The notes beneath the pieces were generated by a model. It had not been told where the DNA came from and did not search any database. It saw only the letters and a program-made list of their open reading frames with translations. Shown here one piece after another: positions 32,358 to 41,170 of a stretch of 64,000 bases of DNA. Numbering within the stretch: position 1 is the stretch's first letter; each line of letters opens with the position of its first letter. The DNA lies in contig NZ_RJLC01000014.1 of assembly GCF_003999375.1 (NCBI RefSeq), positions 18,491 to 82,490 on the forward strand, read 5' to 3'. The stretch is from Pseudidiomarina mangrovi. GTDB lineage: Bacteria > Pseudomonadota > Gammaproteobacteria > Enterobacterales > Alteromonadaceae. The position numbers were made by a program, and so were the translations under genes.

Positions 32358-32374
32358 CTGGTTCATGCACAAAT

Positions 32375-32407
32375 CTTAAGTTTTCGCTAAGAATTCATCG
32401 CTACTAT
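32375..32407 (+). promoter_or_regulatory. PmrA-like binding site and -10 element of the eptA promoter
   Basis: Two 11-base half-sites, CTTAAGTTTTC (32375-32385) and GCTAAGAATTC (32386-32396), take the place of a -35. They are followed after 5 bases by TACTAT (32402-32407). PmrA/QseB-type regulators bind CTTAA-rich direct repeats with an 11-base period just upstream of the -10. The same geometry recurs at 36216-36248. The repeats are seen directly; the identity of the regulator is inferred. Confidence 0.6.
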
Positions 32408-32430
32408 CGCCTAACTCCTTAACCCAGCAG

Positions 32431-32472
32431 CTGCGTGGAGCGCATTTTTTATCGACGATATCTCCACCGCAG
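32431..32472 (+). promoter_or_regulatory. Stem-loop in the eptA leader
   Basis: CTGCGTGGAG (32431-32440) pairs with CTCCACCGCAG (32462-32472) with one bulged base, around a 21-base loop. It would lie in the roughly 95-base untranslated leader of eptA, ending 33 bases before the start. No T-tract follows, so it is not a terminator. A regulatory or stabilising role is a guess. Confidence 0.45.
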
Positions 32473-32505
32473 TTATTTGTAGCGTTGTGGCATGGCTAAT
32501 TTTCA

Positions 32506-34134
32506 ATGGTAACACTCATGATAAAACGACCCTTTAACCTGAAAGCTTGGCAAGTAATCATTGTCATTTCGCTGTGGCTGACGTTTACCTACAATGGTGC
32601 CTTACTGTACGCCATGCAGGAACACTATCAATTGACCAGCGCCGCCCCAGTGATCGCTTTGACTGCGGTTATGCTGCTGCTCAACGGACTGTTCGCCACC
32701 TTGATGATCTGGCCGAAAATTTGGCGATTTAGCGTCGCTGTCGTGGTGTTTTCGTCTGCTCTAGCGCTCTATTTTCAGCAACATTACGGCATCTTGATTG
32801 ACGCTGATATGCTTATCAATGTGCTTGAAACGGACGCTTCAGAAAGTTCTTCGCTGGTGACTCTGTCGCTGCTATTTACTTGTGTGCTCTGGGGCGTTGT
32901 ACCAAGCTTGTTGTTGCGCCTGATAACCATTGAATGGCCGTCGAGAAAGCGCCATGTAGTGCTTCACCATACGCTTTTGCTGAGCGCACTCTTGGTTGGC
33001 TTGATGAGCGTTATTATGGTCTGGTATCAGCCGCTGGCCTCGCTGGTACGAAATCATCGTGAACTCAAACATCAAGTTATCCCTGTCAATTGGGTCAGTG
33101 CCGCGGTCAGTGTGGCTAATTCTCAATTTCATAGCGCTCCCAGTTACATCGACCTGACCGCGACTGCTGAAAAAATATCAACCATGACGGCAACTAATCA
33201 TCGCGTTTTGGTCTTAGTGATTGGTGAGACGGCCCGCGCTGATCATTTCTCTATCAATGGCTACGCTCGCGATACTACACCACGCTTAAAGCAGCTGAGT
33301 GAGCAGCATAAACTCATCAATTTCGGGGCTATAGCTGCTTGTGGCACGGCAACTGCCACCTCGGTGCCGTGCTTGTTGAGCTACCAAACTCGTGAGGCGT
33401 TTGATCCTGAAAGCGCTCGCAACTCGTCCAATGTGTTGGATATCGCGCAGGCCGCCGGCTACTCAGTGATTTGGATTGATAACAACTCTGGCTGTAAGGA
33501 TATGTGTAACCGTGTTGCCACAGTCAACACCAGCGATCACCGTGACGACCCATTGTGCGTAGACTCCGATTACTGCAATGATGGTATTTTGGTCAAACAA
33601 CTACAACACCAGCTTGCGCACATTAGCAGCGATACGGTGATTGTCCTGCACATGATCGGCAGTCATGGACCCGCCTATTATCGGCGCTCTTTACCGAGCG
33701 ATAAAATCTTTAGTCCGGAATGCACAAGTAGCAATTTTGAACAATGCAGTACAGCAGAGCTGGTTAATAGCTACGATAATTCATTACGCACCACAGATGA
33801 TGTTATTGCTGACAGTATTGCCGTGCTAAACAACAGTACCTACGAGAGTGCGCTGCTGTATGTGTCCGACCATGGTGAGTCACTGGGTGAGAACGGAACT
33901 TACTTGCACGGAATGCCCTACTGGCTTGCTCCGGCAGCACAGCGAGAAGTACCGATGGTACTATGGTTGTCAGATTCTTACGCCCAACAAACGCAGCTAC
34001 GGCCTGAATGTCTCTCGCCTAGTGCCGACCAAGCGCTAAGCCATGACCATATTTTTCATAGCTTTTTAGGGCTCTTACAGGTGACAAGCTCGCTGTACCG
34101 CGCTAGCTTAGATGTCACTACATGGTGTGGATAG
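32506..34134 (+). CDS. eptA: Phosphoethanolamine-lipid A transferase, EptA/MCR family
   Basis: A 542-residue inner-membrane enzyme that moves phosphoethanolamine from phosphatidylethanolamine to lipid A, lowering negative charge and polymyxin binding. Five N-terminal TM segments (about 14-180) include the family NVLETD motif. The periplasmic catalytic domain has Glu241 (VIGETARADH), nucleophile Thr281 (CGTATATSVPC), Asp455-His456 (VSDHGES) and His468. Several cysteines probably form disulfides. It is probably chromosomal and intrinsic: it sits with its own two-component system, with no mobile element. The start at 32506 lacks a strong Shine-Dalgarno; 32518 is an alternative. Confidence 0.92.
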   Translation: MVTLMIKRPFNLKAWQVIIVISLWLTFTYNGALLYAMQEHYQLTSAAPVIALTAVMLLLNGLFATLMIWPKIWRFSVAVVVFSSALALYFQQHYGILIDADMLINVLETDASESSSLVTLSLLFTCVLWGVVPSLLLRLITIEWPSRKRHVVLHHTLLLSALLVGLMSVIMVWYQPLASLVRNHRELKHQVIPVNWVSAAVSVANSQFHSAPSYIDLTATAEKISTMTATNHRVLVLVIGETARADHFSINGYARDTTPRLKQLSEQHKLINFGAIAACGTATATSVPCLLSYQTREAFDPESARNSSNVLDIAQAAGYSVIWIDNNSGCKDMCNRVATVNTSDHRDDPLCVDSDYCNDGILVKQLQHQLAHISSDTVIVLHMIGSHGPAYYRRSLPSDKIFSPECTSSNFEQCSTAELVNSYDNSLRTTDDVIADSIAVLNNSTYESALLYVSDHGESLGENGTYLHGMPYWLAPAAQREVPMVLWLSDSYAQQTQLRPECLSPSADQALSHDHIFHSFLGLLQVTSSLYRASLDVTTWCG

Positions 34135-34138
34135 ACAA

Positions 34139-34816
34139 ATGCGCATACTACTCGTTGAAGATGATCAGTTGATTGCGATTGGCATTGTCAATGGCCTGAC
34201 CCAGCTCGGTTATCATGTTGATCATTGTGTGACTGGCAAACAAGCCGAAGCGGCCCTACGTAGCGACCAGTTTCAATTGCTTATTTTCGACCTTGGCTTG
34301 CCCGATGGCCTAGCCATACCACTGATCCATCGACTGAAGCAACAGGGGCTCGTAGCGCCTATCTTGGTGTTAACAGCGTGGGATCAAATCGAACGAAAAG
34401 TCGCTGCACTAGATGCCGGAGCTGACGATTACATGGTCAAACCATTTGATTTACGCGAACTCGAAGCTCGTATTCGCGTTTTGGTCCGGCGCCAACAAGC
34501 TCGCCCAGATGATTTATTAGAGTATGGTGGTGTGGTTATGGATCTCGCCCAGCAACACGTTAGCTACCAAGGTAAAAATATTGTGTTAACGCGACGCGAA
34601 TGGTTGTTATTGAAGGAATTCTTACTTAATCCAAAGCGAATATTGAGTCGCGAACGACTGGAGTCGGTTTGCTATGGCTGGGATGGTGACGTTGAAAGTA
34701 ATACCGTAGAAGTTCACATCCATCATTTACGCAAAAAGACCGATAAAAACTTGATCCGTAACATCCGCGGTATGGGCTATATGCTTGCTGCTGAGACTCT
34801 TCATGATGACCATTAA
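34139..34816 (+). CDS. OmpR-family response regulator, PmrA/QseB type
   Basis: A 225-residue regulator beginning MRILLVEDDQL. The receiver has phospho-acceptor Asp51 (LIFDLGLPDG), switch Thr in VLTAWD, and Lys in MVKPFDLRELEARI. The winged helix contains LTRREWLLLKEFLLNP and ESNTVEVHIHHLRKK, and ends IRNIRGMGYML. These features place it with PmrA (BasR) and QseB. The ATG at 34139 is 4 bases after the eptA stop, so the earlier in-frame ATG inside eptA is rejected. Predicted to bind the CTTAAG repeats at 32375 and 36205. Confidence 0.9.
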   Translation: MRILLVEDDQLIAIGIVNGLTQLGYHVDHCVTGKQAEAALRSDQFQLLIFDLGLPDGLAIPLIHRLKQQGLVAPILVLTAWDQIERKVAALDAGADDYMVKPFDLRELEARIRVLVRRQQARPDDLLEYGGVVMDLAQQHVSYQGKNIVLTRREWLLLKEFLLNPKRILSRERLESVCYGWDGDVESNTVEVHIHHLRKKTDKNLIRNIRGMGYMLAAETLHDDH

Positions 34817-36188
34817 ATCGTTACGAGCGGCACTACTCATTGGAGTCAATACTGTTGTCATTAGCATTTTGGCCATTACGGCGTGGGCGAGCTATCGCAA
34901 CACGGTGCACGAGCTAGATGAGCTATTTGATGCTGAACTGGCGCAAACCGCCCGTTTGATTAAAAGCCTGACCCATGACCAACAATTTCTGAATGAGGAT
35001 CAGCAACTGCTGATTATCGAGCTACCAAAATTTATTGACGATGATCTGTTATCCAACGATGGTGATGGCTATCGAACCTTAGATGGGCACAAATACGAGA
35101 CCAAACTTGGCTTTCAAGTGTGGCGTGATGCCAACCTAATTCTGGCGTCGGAAAATGCCCTTGGGGAACCGTTGGCACGCTTTAGCCCTGGCTATCAAGA
35201 GCATCTGCGAGAGCAACAAACCTGGATTAGTTTTAGCCATTATGACAACACCACCGGGCTGTGGATATTTACTGCGCAACGCGAGGATATTCGTTCGGAA
35301 CTCAGTGGCTACTTAGCCCGTGATCAGCTCTTGGCATTGTTTATGACCTGGGTACCCATTTCACTTGGCATCCTTTGGTTGGTCAACCGTGTATTACAAC
35401 CCGTTCGGCGCTATGCCAAGACACTTGGTCAGCGTCGTGCCGATCAGCTGCAGCCAGTGATTGAATCACTACCGGCAGAAATCGAGCCAATTCGCATAGC
35501 GGTGAATAGCCTATTGCAGCGCATCACCGAACAACTTGAACGGGAGCGACGCTTTATCAACGATGCCGCCCATGAATTAAGAACGCCATTAGCGGCGTTG
35601 AAATTACACGCTGAGCAGTTGCCCGATCGGCAGCACCCAAGTTGCAAAGCAGTTCGTCAAGTATCTCAACGCATGAATCATTTGATTGAACAACTGCTGA
35701 TCTTGGCTAAGGCAGATTCTCCCAGCGCCCATTTAGGGGCTTTACAGGCGTTTAACCTCGCTGAACTGGTTGAGCAAGTCATCAGTGACTTGCCCATTGA
35801 CGCGGTGGAAACTGCCGAATGGAATCTGAGTATCTCAAGTCAGCTGAACGGTCGCGGATACCCAACACTACTCGGTTCGGCATTGCGTAACCTGATAGAA
35901 AATGCCCTCAAGTACAGTGGCGATCAACCGATGATTAAGATTGTCGCCGAAATCCACGATAATCACTTGCAGATCATGATAGCCGACGACGGCCCGGGCG
36001 TAGATGCTGGGCAAATTGCGCATTTAACAGAGCGTTTTTACCGTGCCGAGCAACACCGTCAATTAGCCAATGGTGCCGGTTTGGGTCTGTCAATTGCTGC
36101 GCGCGTAGCACATTTACATGGTGGCGAGTTAATCTTTGAGCCCAACCAGCCGCATGGTCTGCGGGCGATTTTATCTATTCCGAATTAA
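34803..36188 (+). CDS. Sensor histidine kinase, PmrB/QseC type
   Basis: A 461-residue kinase. The first TM segment (about 9-30) and the second (about 176-195) flank a periplasmic sensor of roughly 140 residues containing acidic patches (HELDELFDAE, NEDQ, DDDLLSNDGDG). These could bind metal ions or cationic peptides, as acidic residues do in PmrB. HisKA has INDAAHELRTPL with His257. The ATPase domain shows LIENALKYSG, IADDGPGVDAG and GAGLGLSIAA. It overlaps the regulator gene by 14 bases. The signal sensed is not known. Confidence 0.9.
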   Translation: MMTIKSLRAALLIGVNTVVISILAITAWASYRNTVHELDELFDAELAQTARLIKSLTHDQQFLNEDQQLLIIELPKFIDDDLLSNDGDGYRTLDGHKYETKLGFQVWRDANLILASENALGEPLARFSPGYQEHLREQQTWISFSHYDNTTGLWIFTAQREDIRSELSGYLARDQLLALFMTWVPISLGILWLVNRVLQPVRRYAKTLGQRRADQLQPVIESLPAEIEPIRIAVNSLLQRITEQLERERRFINDAAHELRTPLAALKLHAEQLPDRQHPSCKAVRQVSQRMNHLIEQLLILAKADSPSAHLGALQAFNLAELVEQVISDLPIDAVETAEWNLSISSQLNGRGYPTLLGSALRNLIENALKYSGDQPMIKIVAEIHDNHLQIMIADDGPGVDAGQIAHLTERFYRAEQHRQLANGAGLGLSIAARVAHLHGGELIFEPNQPHGLRAILSIPN

Positions 36189-36204
36189 AACAGTGCGATA
36201 ACCC

Positions 36205-36248
36205 GTTAAGTTTACCTTAAGTTTACCTTAAGTTTTTAGCGACATCAT
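36205..36248 (+). promoter_or_regulatory. Three tandem PmrA-like repeats and -10 element upstream of the LtaS-like gene
   Basis: GTTAAGTTTAC (36205-36215), CTTAAGTTTAC (36216-36226) and CTTAAGTTTTT (36227-36237) are head-to-tail 11-base repeats. After 5 bases comes CATCAT (36243-36248) in -10 position. The last two repeats and the -10 have exactly the spacing seen upstream of eptA. Three half-sites instead of two suggest cooperative binding of more than one dimer. Confidence 0.65.
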
Positions 36249-36280
36249 GAGGCATTCTCTTTCACTAGGAATGCTTCATG
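36246..36280 (+). promoter_or_regulatory. 12-bp inverted repeat ending on the LtaS-like start codon
   Basis: CATGAGGCATTC (36246-36257) is the inverse complement of GAATGCTTCATG (36269-36280) but for one G.U-compatible position, around an 11-base loop. The right arm contains the start ATG (36278-36280) and the end of the AGGA Shine-Dalgarno (36267-36270). In RNA reading through from the kinase gene it should hide the ribosome site. RNA begun at the predicted local promoter (start about 36255) would lack most of the left arm. Confidence 0.55.
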
Positions 36281-38230
36281 ACATCATTTCGTGCCGCTAT
36301 TGCGCCTTATCGACCTCTGCTTACGTTATTAGGGGTGGGTTTAATTATTCTGACCCTCAGTCGCGGCGTACTGTTTACCCTGTATAGCGATCGGGTTAGC
36401 GCCGCGGGGTGGTGGCCACTGCTGATGCTGCAGGGTATTCGTGCCGATCTGATCATGCTCGGCTACTGGAATCTGCTGGCATTACTGGTGCTGCCCATTT
36501 TTATCCTGCTGAAGGCAGAGCTTGGCTGGCGACAATTTAGCCGTTGGTGGTTGATTGCTGTATTGGGTGTGACGCTTGCCATGGAGCTCATGACACCAGC
36601 CTTTATTGCCCAATATGATGTCCGCCCCAATCGTCTTTTTATCGAATATTTGGGCTACCCAGCGGAAGTATTCAGCACCTTGTGGAACGGCTTTCGTGGT
36701 TGGTTGCTGATAAGTATTGCCGGTATCAGCGTGGGCTGGTTTAGTTTGCAAAAGCTAGCACAACGAAGCGCTGCCAAAACAACGCTGCGCAACCGTGCTG
36801 GCAGCCTCTGGTTATGGCCGGTTGTCGTGCTGCTTACCATCATGAGTATTCGCTCCAGTTTTGATCATCGCCCAGCCAACCCCGCACTATTCGCTGTTAC
36901 TGCTGATCCACTGGTTAATTCATTGCTATTGAGCTCCACCTATTCGGTGCAATTCGCGCTCTACAATATGCGTCACGAGGCCGATGCTAGCCGTATTTAT
37001 GGTGAATTATCCGATCAGCAACTTGTCGAATTTGTGCGTCAACTGCCTTACTTTAACGGCGCTCAATTTATTGACCCGGAACTACCCACGTTGCATTGGC
37101 AAACACCCAGTCGAAACCGCGACAAGCCACTCAATATCGTCATTATTTTAGAGGAGAGCTTAGGCTATGGTTTTGTTGAGCGTGGTTTGACGCCAAACCT
37201 AGCCGCTTTAAGTGAACAGGGTTGGTGGTTCGAACAGATGTATGCCACTGGCACTCGCTCGGTACGCGGTATCGAGGCTGTAGTAGCCGGTTTCCCGCCG
37301 TCGCCGGCACGCAGTACGGTGAAATTATCAGGTTCGCAACAAGGCTTCTTCACCATCGCTGATACGCTCAAGCAACAAGGCTACTTTACCGAATTCGTAT
37401 ACGGCGGCGAAGCGCATTTCGATAATATGCGGAGCTTCTTTACTGGCAACGGCGTGCAGTCAATTATCGACCAAAATAGCTTTGTTGACCCGCAGTTTGT
37501 CAGTAGCTGGGGCGTTAGTGATGAGGATCTTTTTGCCATGGCACATGAACGCTTGAGCACGCTGCATCAGCAAGGGCAACCATTCTTCAGCTTGATTTTT
37601 AGCTCCTCAAACCATGAGCCTTTTGAGCTACCAGAGGGCAAAATCGTTGCGCCTGATGGACCACTGCAATCGGTTGATAACGCCGTCCGTTATGCCGATT
37701 TAGCACTGGGACAGTTTATTCAGCAAGCGCGCAGCAGTGCCTATTGGCAGGACACCTTGTTCTTAATTGTGGCAGATCATGATAACCGTGTTTATGGTGA
37801 CCAACTTGTTCCTATTGATAAATTTCACATCCCTGCGGTGATTGTCGGGGCTGATCTTGAAGCGAAACGGTTGGCAGCGATAACCAGTCAAATTGATCTG
37901 GCGCCAACGCTGCTATCTTTGGCCGGAGTTGCCGCAGCAATCCCAACCATCGGGCAAGATTTAAGTGCACCTAATGCGCAACCCGCTAATCGTGCACTGT
38001 TACAGTTTAACCAAACCTTTGCGCTACTTGAGGGCGATGTAGCAACCATATTGCAGCCTGAAAAACCGCCAGTCAGCGGCCGTTACGACCTGTCCTCGCG
38101 GCGTTTAACGCCGACGGCATTGAATCCGCAACAGGCAGAGCGCGCGCTGCACTATGCGCTGCTCGCGAACTGGCTGTATCAACGAAAAATTTACCACAGC
38201 CGCGCGGATACGGCTGAGAAATCGCAATAA
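36278..38230 (+). CDS. LtaS-like membrane phosphotransferase (alkaline phosphatase superfamily)
   Basis: A 650-residue protein with five N-terminal TM segments (about 14-34, 60-78, 90-110, 139-157, 176-192) and an extracytoplasmic sulfatase-type domain (about 285-590). The likely metal Glu is in IILEESLGYG (292-293), the nucleophile Thr in ATGTRSVRG (about 326), and later metal ligands in VADHDNRVYG. The family includes lipoteichoic acid synthase and OpgB, which transfer phosphoglycerol or phosphoethanolamine from lipids. A Gram-negative host suggests glucan or LPS as acceptor. Predicted co-regulation with eptA supports an envelope-modifying role. Confidence 0.85.
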   Translation: MTSFRAAIAPYRPLLTLLGVGLIILTLSRGVLFTLYSDRVSAAGWWPLLMLQGIRADLIMLGYWNLLALLVLPIFILLKAELGWRQFSRWWLIAVLGVTLAMELMTPAFIAQYDVRPNRLFIEYLGYPAEVFSTLWNGFRGWLLISIAGISVGWFSLQKLAQRSAAKTTLRNRAGSLWLWPVVVLLTIMSIRSSFDHRPANPALFAVTADPLVNSLLLSSTYSVQFALYNMRHEADASRIYGELSDQQLVEFVRQLPYFNGAQFIDPELPTLHWQTPSRNRDKPLNIVIILEESLGYGFVERGLTPNLAALSEQGWWFEQMYATGTRSVRGIEAVVAGFPPSPARSTVKLSGSQQGFFTIADTLKQQGYFTEFVYGGEAHFDNMRSFFTGNGVQSIIDQNSFVDPQFVSSWGVSDEDLFAMAHERLSTLHQQGQPFFSLIFSSSNHEPFELPEGKIVAPDGPLQSVDNAVRYADLALGQFIQQARSSAYWQDTLFLIVADHDNRVYGDQLVPIDKFHIPAVIVGADLEAKRLAAITSQIDLAPTLLSLAGVAAAIPTIGQDLSAPNAQPANRALLQFNQTFALLEGDVATILQPEKPPVSGRYDLSSRRLTPTALNPQQAERALHYALLANWLYQRKIYHSRADTAEKSQ

Positions 38231-38296
38231 AGCATTGAGCTAGCACCGACAATTTCGCACAATAGCGGCTCTGAAATAATTGAGCTGCTATGTGCT

Positions 38297-38764
38297 ATGC
38301 CTACTTCGTTAATTACCCGCGCCGGTTTTGAGCGGTTACAACGTGAACTCGACCAGCTCTGGCGGGTTGAGCGTCGTGAAACGACTGAGAAAGTGGCCTG
38401 GGCAGCAAGCTTGGGCGACCGCTCAGAAAACGCCGACTACAAATACAATAAGCAAAAGCTGCGACAAATCGACAAGCGCATTCGCTTTTTGCAAAAGCGC
38501 TTGGAGCAGCTGAAAATTGTCGACCCTGCACCCAGTCAAGCCGGCAAAGTGTACTTTGGCGCGCATGTTGAGTTGCAAAACGACGCCGGCGACACTCTCG
38601 CCTTTCATATTGTCGGGCCTGATGAAATTTACGGGCAAGCCAATGTGGTGTCTATTGATGCACCAATGGCGCGCGCTGCACTCGGCAAACAGGTTGACGA
38701 TGTGGTCACGGTGACTACCCCAAGCGGTCACAAAACGTGGTACATTAGCGCCATTCATTACTAA
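38297..38764 (+). CDS. greB: Transcript cleavage factor GreB
   Basis: A 155-residue factor that enters the RNA polymerase secondary channel and triggers cleavage of backtracked RNA. The coiled-coil N-terminal domain has the acidic tip in GDRSENADYKYNK (Asp and Glu needed for catalysis). Its basic helix IDKRIRFLQKRLEQLK and length favour GreB over GreA. It lies 63 bases before tex, as greB-yhgF in E. coli. Only a weak ribosome site precedes its ATG. Confidence 0.93.
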   Translation: MPTSLITRAGFERLQRELDQLWRVERRETTEKVAWAASLGDRSENADYKYNKQKLRQIDKRIRFLQKRLEQLKIVDPAPSQAGKVYFGAHVELQNDAGDTLAFHIVGPDEIYGQANVVSIDAPMARAALGKQVDDVVTVTTPSGHKTWYISAIHY

Positions 38765-38827
38765 CCATTTTCGATTCGACATGGCCGCGTTGGGTCTCAG
38801 TGCCGCGCCGCCGTCAGCAAGGATTCA

Positions 38828-41170
38828 ATGACACCCTCTATGCACAGTTCTCAATTAGCTATCAGCCAACAAATCGCCCGTGAATTAGCGGTTAATCCTC
38901 AGCAAGTGCAGGCCGCTGTGGCGCTACTCGACGATGGCGCCACGGTGCCATTTATTGCCCGTTACCGCAAAGAAGCGACGGGTGGTTTAGATGATACGCA
39001 ATTGCGCAATTTAGCTAGTCGCTTAACCTATTTACGCGAACTCCATGACCGCCGCCAAGTCATTTTGGCCAGCATCAATGAGCAAGGCAAACTCACCCCC
39101 GAGCTGCAACAGGCTATTCAAACCTGTGAGTCGAAAACTGAATTAGAAGATTTATATTTGCCGTTCAAACCCAAGCGTCGCACTAAGGGGCAAATTGCCA
39201 TTGAGGCGGGCTTAGAGCCGCTGGCCTTGAGCTTGCTTGAAGACCCAACTCAGCAGCCGGAACAACTGGCCGAAGCTTATCTGAATGCCGATGCTGGTTT
39301 CGCTGATAGCCGCAGCGTTCTGGAAGGTGCGCGGTTTATTCTGATGGAACGCTTTGCTGAAGATGCGGCATTGCTGAAAAAGGTCCGTGATTACTTATGG
39401 AACAACGCTGAAATTGTCAGTGTAGTCAGCCCAGGTAAAGAAACCGAAGGGGCTAAATTCCGTGATTATTTTGCCTTTAATGAAGCGATTAAGAAGATTC
39501 CATCGCATCGTGCCTTAGCCTTATTTCGTGGCCGCAACGAGGGCATGCTACAACTCAAACTCAATGCTGACCCGCAGCAAGATGACCCCAAAGCTCGCAG
39601 TTACGGCGAACAACTGATTGCTAGCCACGTTGGTATTAGTGACCTCGGTCGCGCTGCTGACGCCTGGCTCCAGCAAACCGTGCAGTGGACCTGGAAAGTC
39701 AAAATTCTGCTGCACATGGAAACCGAGTTGTTCGGCACCGTGCGTGAACGCGCTGAAGCCGACGCCATTCAAGTATTCGCCAATAACCTCAAAGATTTAT
39801 TGATGGCGGCACCAGCGGGTAACAAAGTCACTATGGGCCTAGACCCAGGCGTGCGCACTGGGGTAAAAGTTGCGGTCGTCGATAGCACCGGTAAGGTGCT
39901 GGCCACCAACACCGTGTTCCCGTTTCAGCCGCAAAACCAAATGGATAAGTCGATGCGCACCTTGGCGACCCTGTGTAAGCAATACAAGGTTGAACTGATT
40001 AGCATTGGTAACGGCACCCACTCCCGTGAAACCGACAAAATGGTGGCTGACATGCTCAAGGCCAACAGCGACATTCGCGCCGCTAAGATTATTGTCAATG
40101 AAGCCGGCGCTTCGGTGTATTCAGCTTCTGAGCTAGCTGCACAGGAGTTTCCTGATCTTGATGTGTCGTTACGGGGCGCGGTTTCTATTGCCCGGCGCTT
40201 ACAAGACCCGCTGGCTGAGCTGGTGAAAATTGAGCCTAAATCAATTGGCGTTGGCCAATACCAGCATGACGTCAGTCAAGCACAGCTGGCAACCAGCCTT
40301 GATGCAGTGGTGGAAGATTGCGTAAACGCCGTCGGGGTTGATTTAAATACCGCCTCGGTGGCGTTACTGGCGCGAGTGGCGGGCTTGACTAAAACCATGG
40401 CGCAGAACATCGTTGCGCAGCGCGATCAACAAGGGCGTTTTGAGCGCCGTGAGCAATTGCTCAAAGTCGCCCGCTTAGGTCCTAAAGCTTTTGAGCAAGC
40501 CGCCGGCTTCTTACGCATTATGCATGGTAGTGAACCGCTCGATAGCTCAGCGGTTCACCCTGAGGCCTACCCACTGGTGCAGCGCATTGCCAGCCAATTA
40601 GGTAAGCCCGTGGCAGCCTTGATTGGCGATAGCAGCGCCCTGAAGCAGGTCGATGCCAAGAGCTTTGTTGACGACACCTTTGGTTTACCGACTATCCAAG
40701 ATATTCTGCGCGAGCTGGATAAACCCGGCCGTGACCCGCGCCCTGAATTTAAAACTGCCACCTTCAAAGACGGCGTGGATAATATCAACGACCTCAAGGC
40801 CGGCATGACGCTAGAGGGTGTGGTGACTAACGTCGCCGCTTTTGGTGCGTTTATTGATATTGGTGTGCATCAGGATGGTTTGGTGCATGTGTCCGCTTTA
40901 GCTGACAAATTTGTCAGCGACCCACGCGAAATCGTCAAGACCGGCGACATCGTTAAAGTAAAAGTACTGGAAGTAGATGTACCGCGTAAGCGCATTAGCT
41001 TGACCATGCGCTTACACGATGAGGTGACTGCAGCGGCGCCAGGCAAACCAGCCACGGCAAAAAACACCACCCCAGCTACGCCACGCGCAACCGGCAAAGC
41101 AGCCCAGCCAGTTGCCGGTTCAGCCATGGGGTCGGCCTTCGCCGACGCCTTTGCTAAGCTAAAGAAATAG
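38828..41170 (+). CDS. tex: Tex, S1-domain transcription accessory protein
   Basis: A 780-residue RNA-binding protein. It shows the N-terminal helical Tex domain ([14 protein letters not shown]), the YqgF/RNase H-like domain ([17 protein letters not shown]), helix-hairpin-helix repeats (about 500-560) and an S1 domain ([25 protein letters not shown], about 650-720). A low-complexity Ala/Thr/Pro tail ends the protein. AGGA lies 4-5 bases before the ATG at 38828. Its last 17 bases overlap the convergent desaturase gene. Confidence 0.95.
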   Translation: MTPSMHSSQLAISQQIARELAVNPQQVQAAVALLDDGATVPFIARYRKEATGGLDDTQLRNLASRLTYLRELHDRRQVILASINEQGKLTPELQQAIQTCESKTELEDLYLPFKPKRRTKGQIAIEAGLEPLALSLLEDPTQQPEQLAEAYLNADAGFADSRSVLEGARFILMERFAEDAALLKKVRDYLWNNAEIVSVVSPGKETEGAKFRDYFAFNEAIKKIPSHRALALFRGRNEGMLQLKLNADPQQDDPKARSYGEQLIASHVGISDLGRAADAWLQQTVQWTWKVKILLHMETELFGTVRERAEADAIQVFANNLKDLLMAAPAGNKVTMGLDPGVRTGVKVAVVDSTGKVLATNTVFPFQPQNQMDKSMRTLATLCKQYKVELISIGNGTHSRETDKMVADMLKANSDIRAAKIIVNEAGASVYSASELAAQEFPDLDVSLRGAVSIARRLQDPLAELVKIEPKSIGVGQYQHDVSQAQLATSLDAVVEDCVNAVGVDLNTASVALLARVAGLTKTMAQNIVAQRDQQGRFERREQLLKVARLGPKAFEQAAGFLRIMHGSEPLDSSAVHPEAYPLVQRIASQLGKPVAALIGDSSALKQVDAKSFVDDTFGLPTIQDILRELDKPGRDPRPEFKTATFKDGVDNINDLKAGMTLEGVVTNVAAFGAFIDIGVHQDGLVHVSALADKFVSDPREIVKTGDIVKVKVLEVDVPRKRISLTMRLHDEVTAAAPGKPATAKNTTPATPRATGKAAQPVAGSAMGSAFADAFAKLKK

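Noticed and set aside
32506..34134. Mobile mcr-type colistin resistance gene
   Set aside because: No insertion sequence, plasmid gene or flanking repeat is present; the gene sits with its own regulator in a chromosomal block, so an intrinsic eptA is more likely.
41131..41146. Perfect 6-bp stem with CUUC loop in the 3' end of tex as a terminator
   Set aside because: No T-tract follows on either strand and it encodes a normal Gly/Ser/Ala/Phe tail; probably coincidental.
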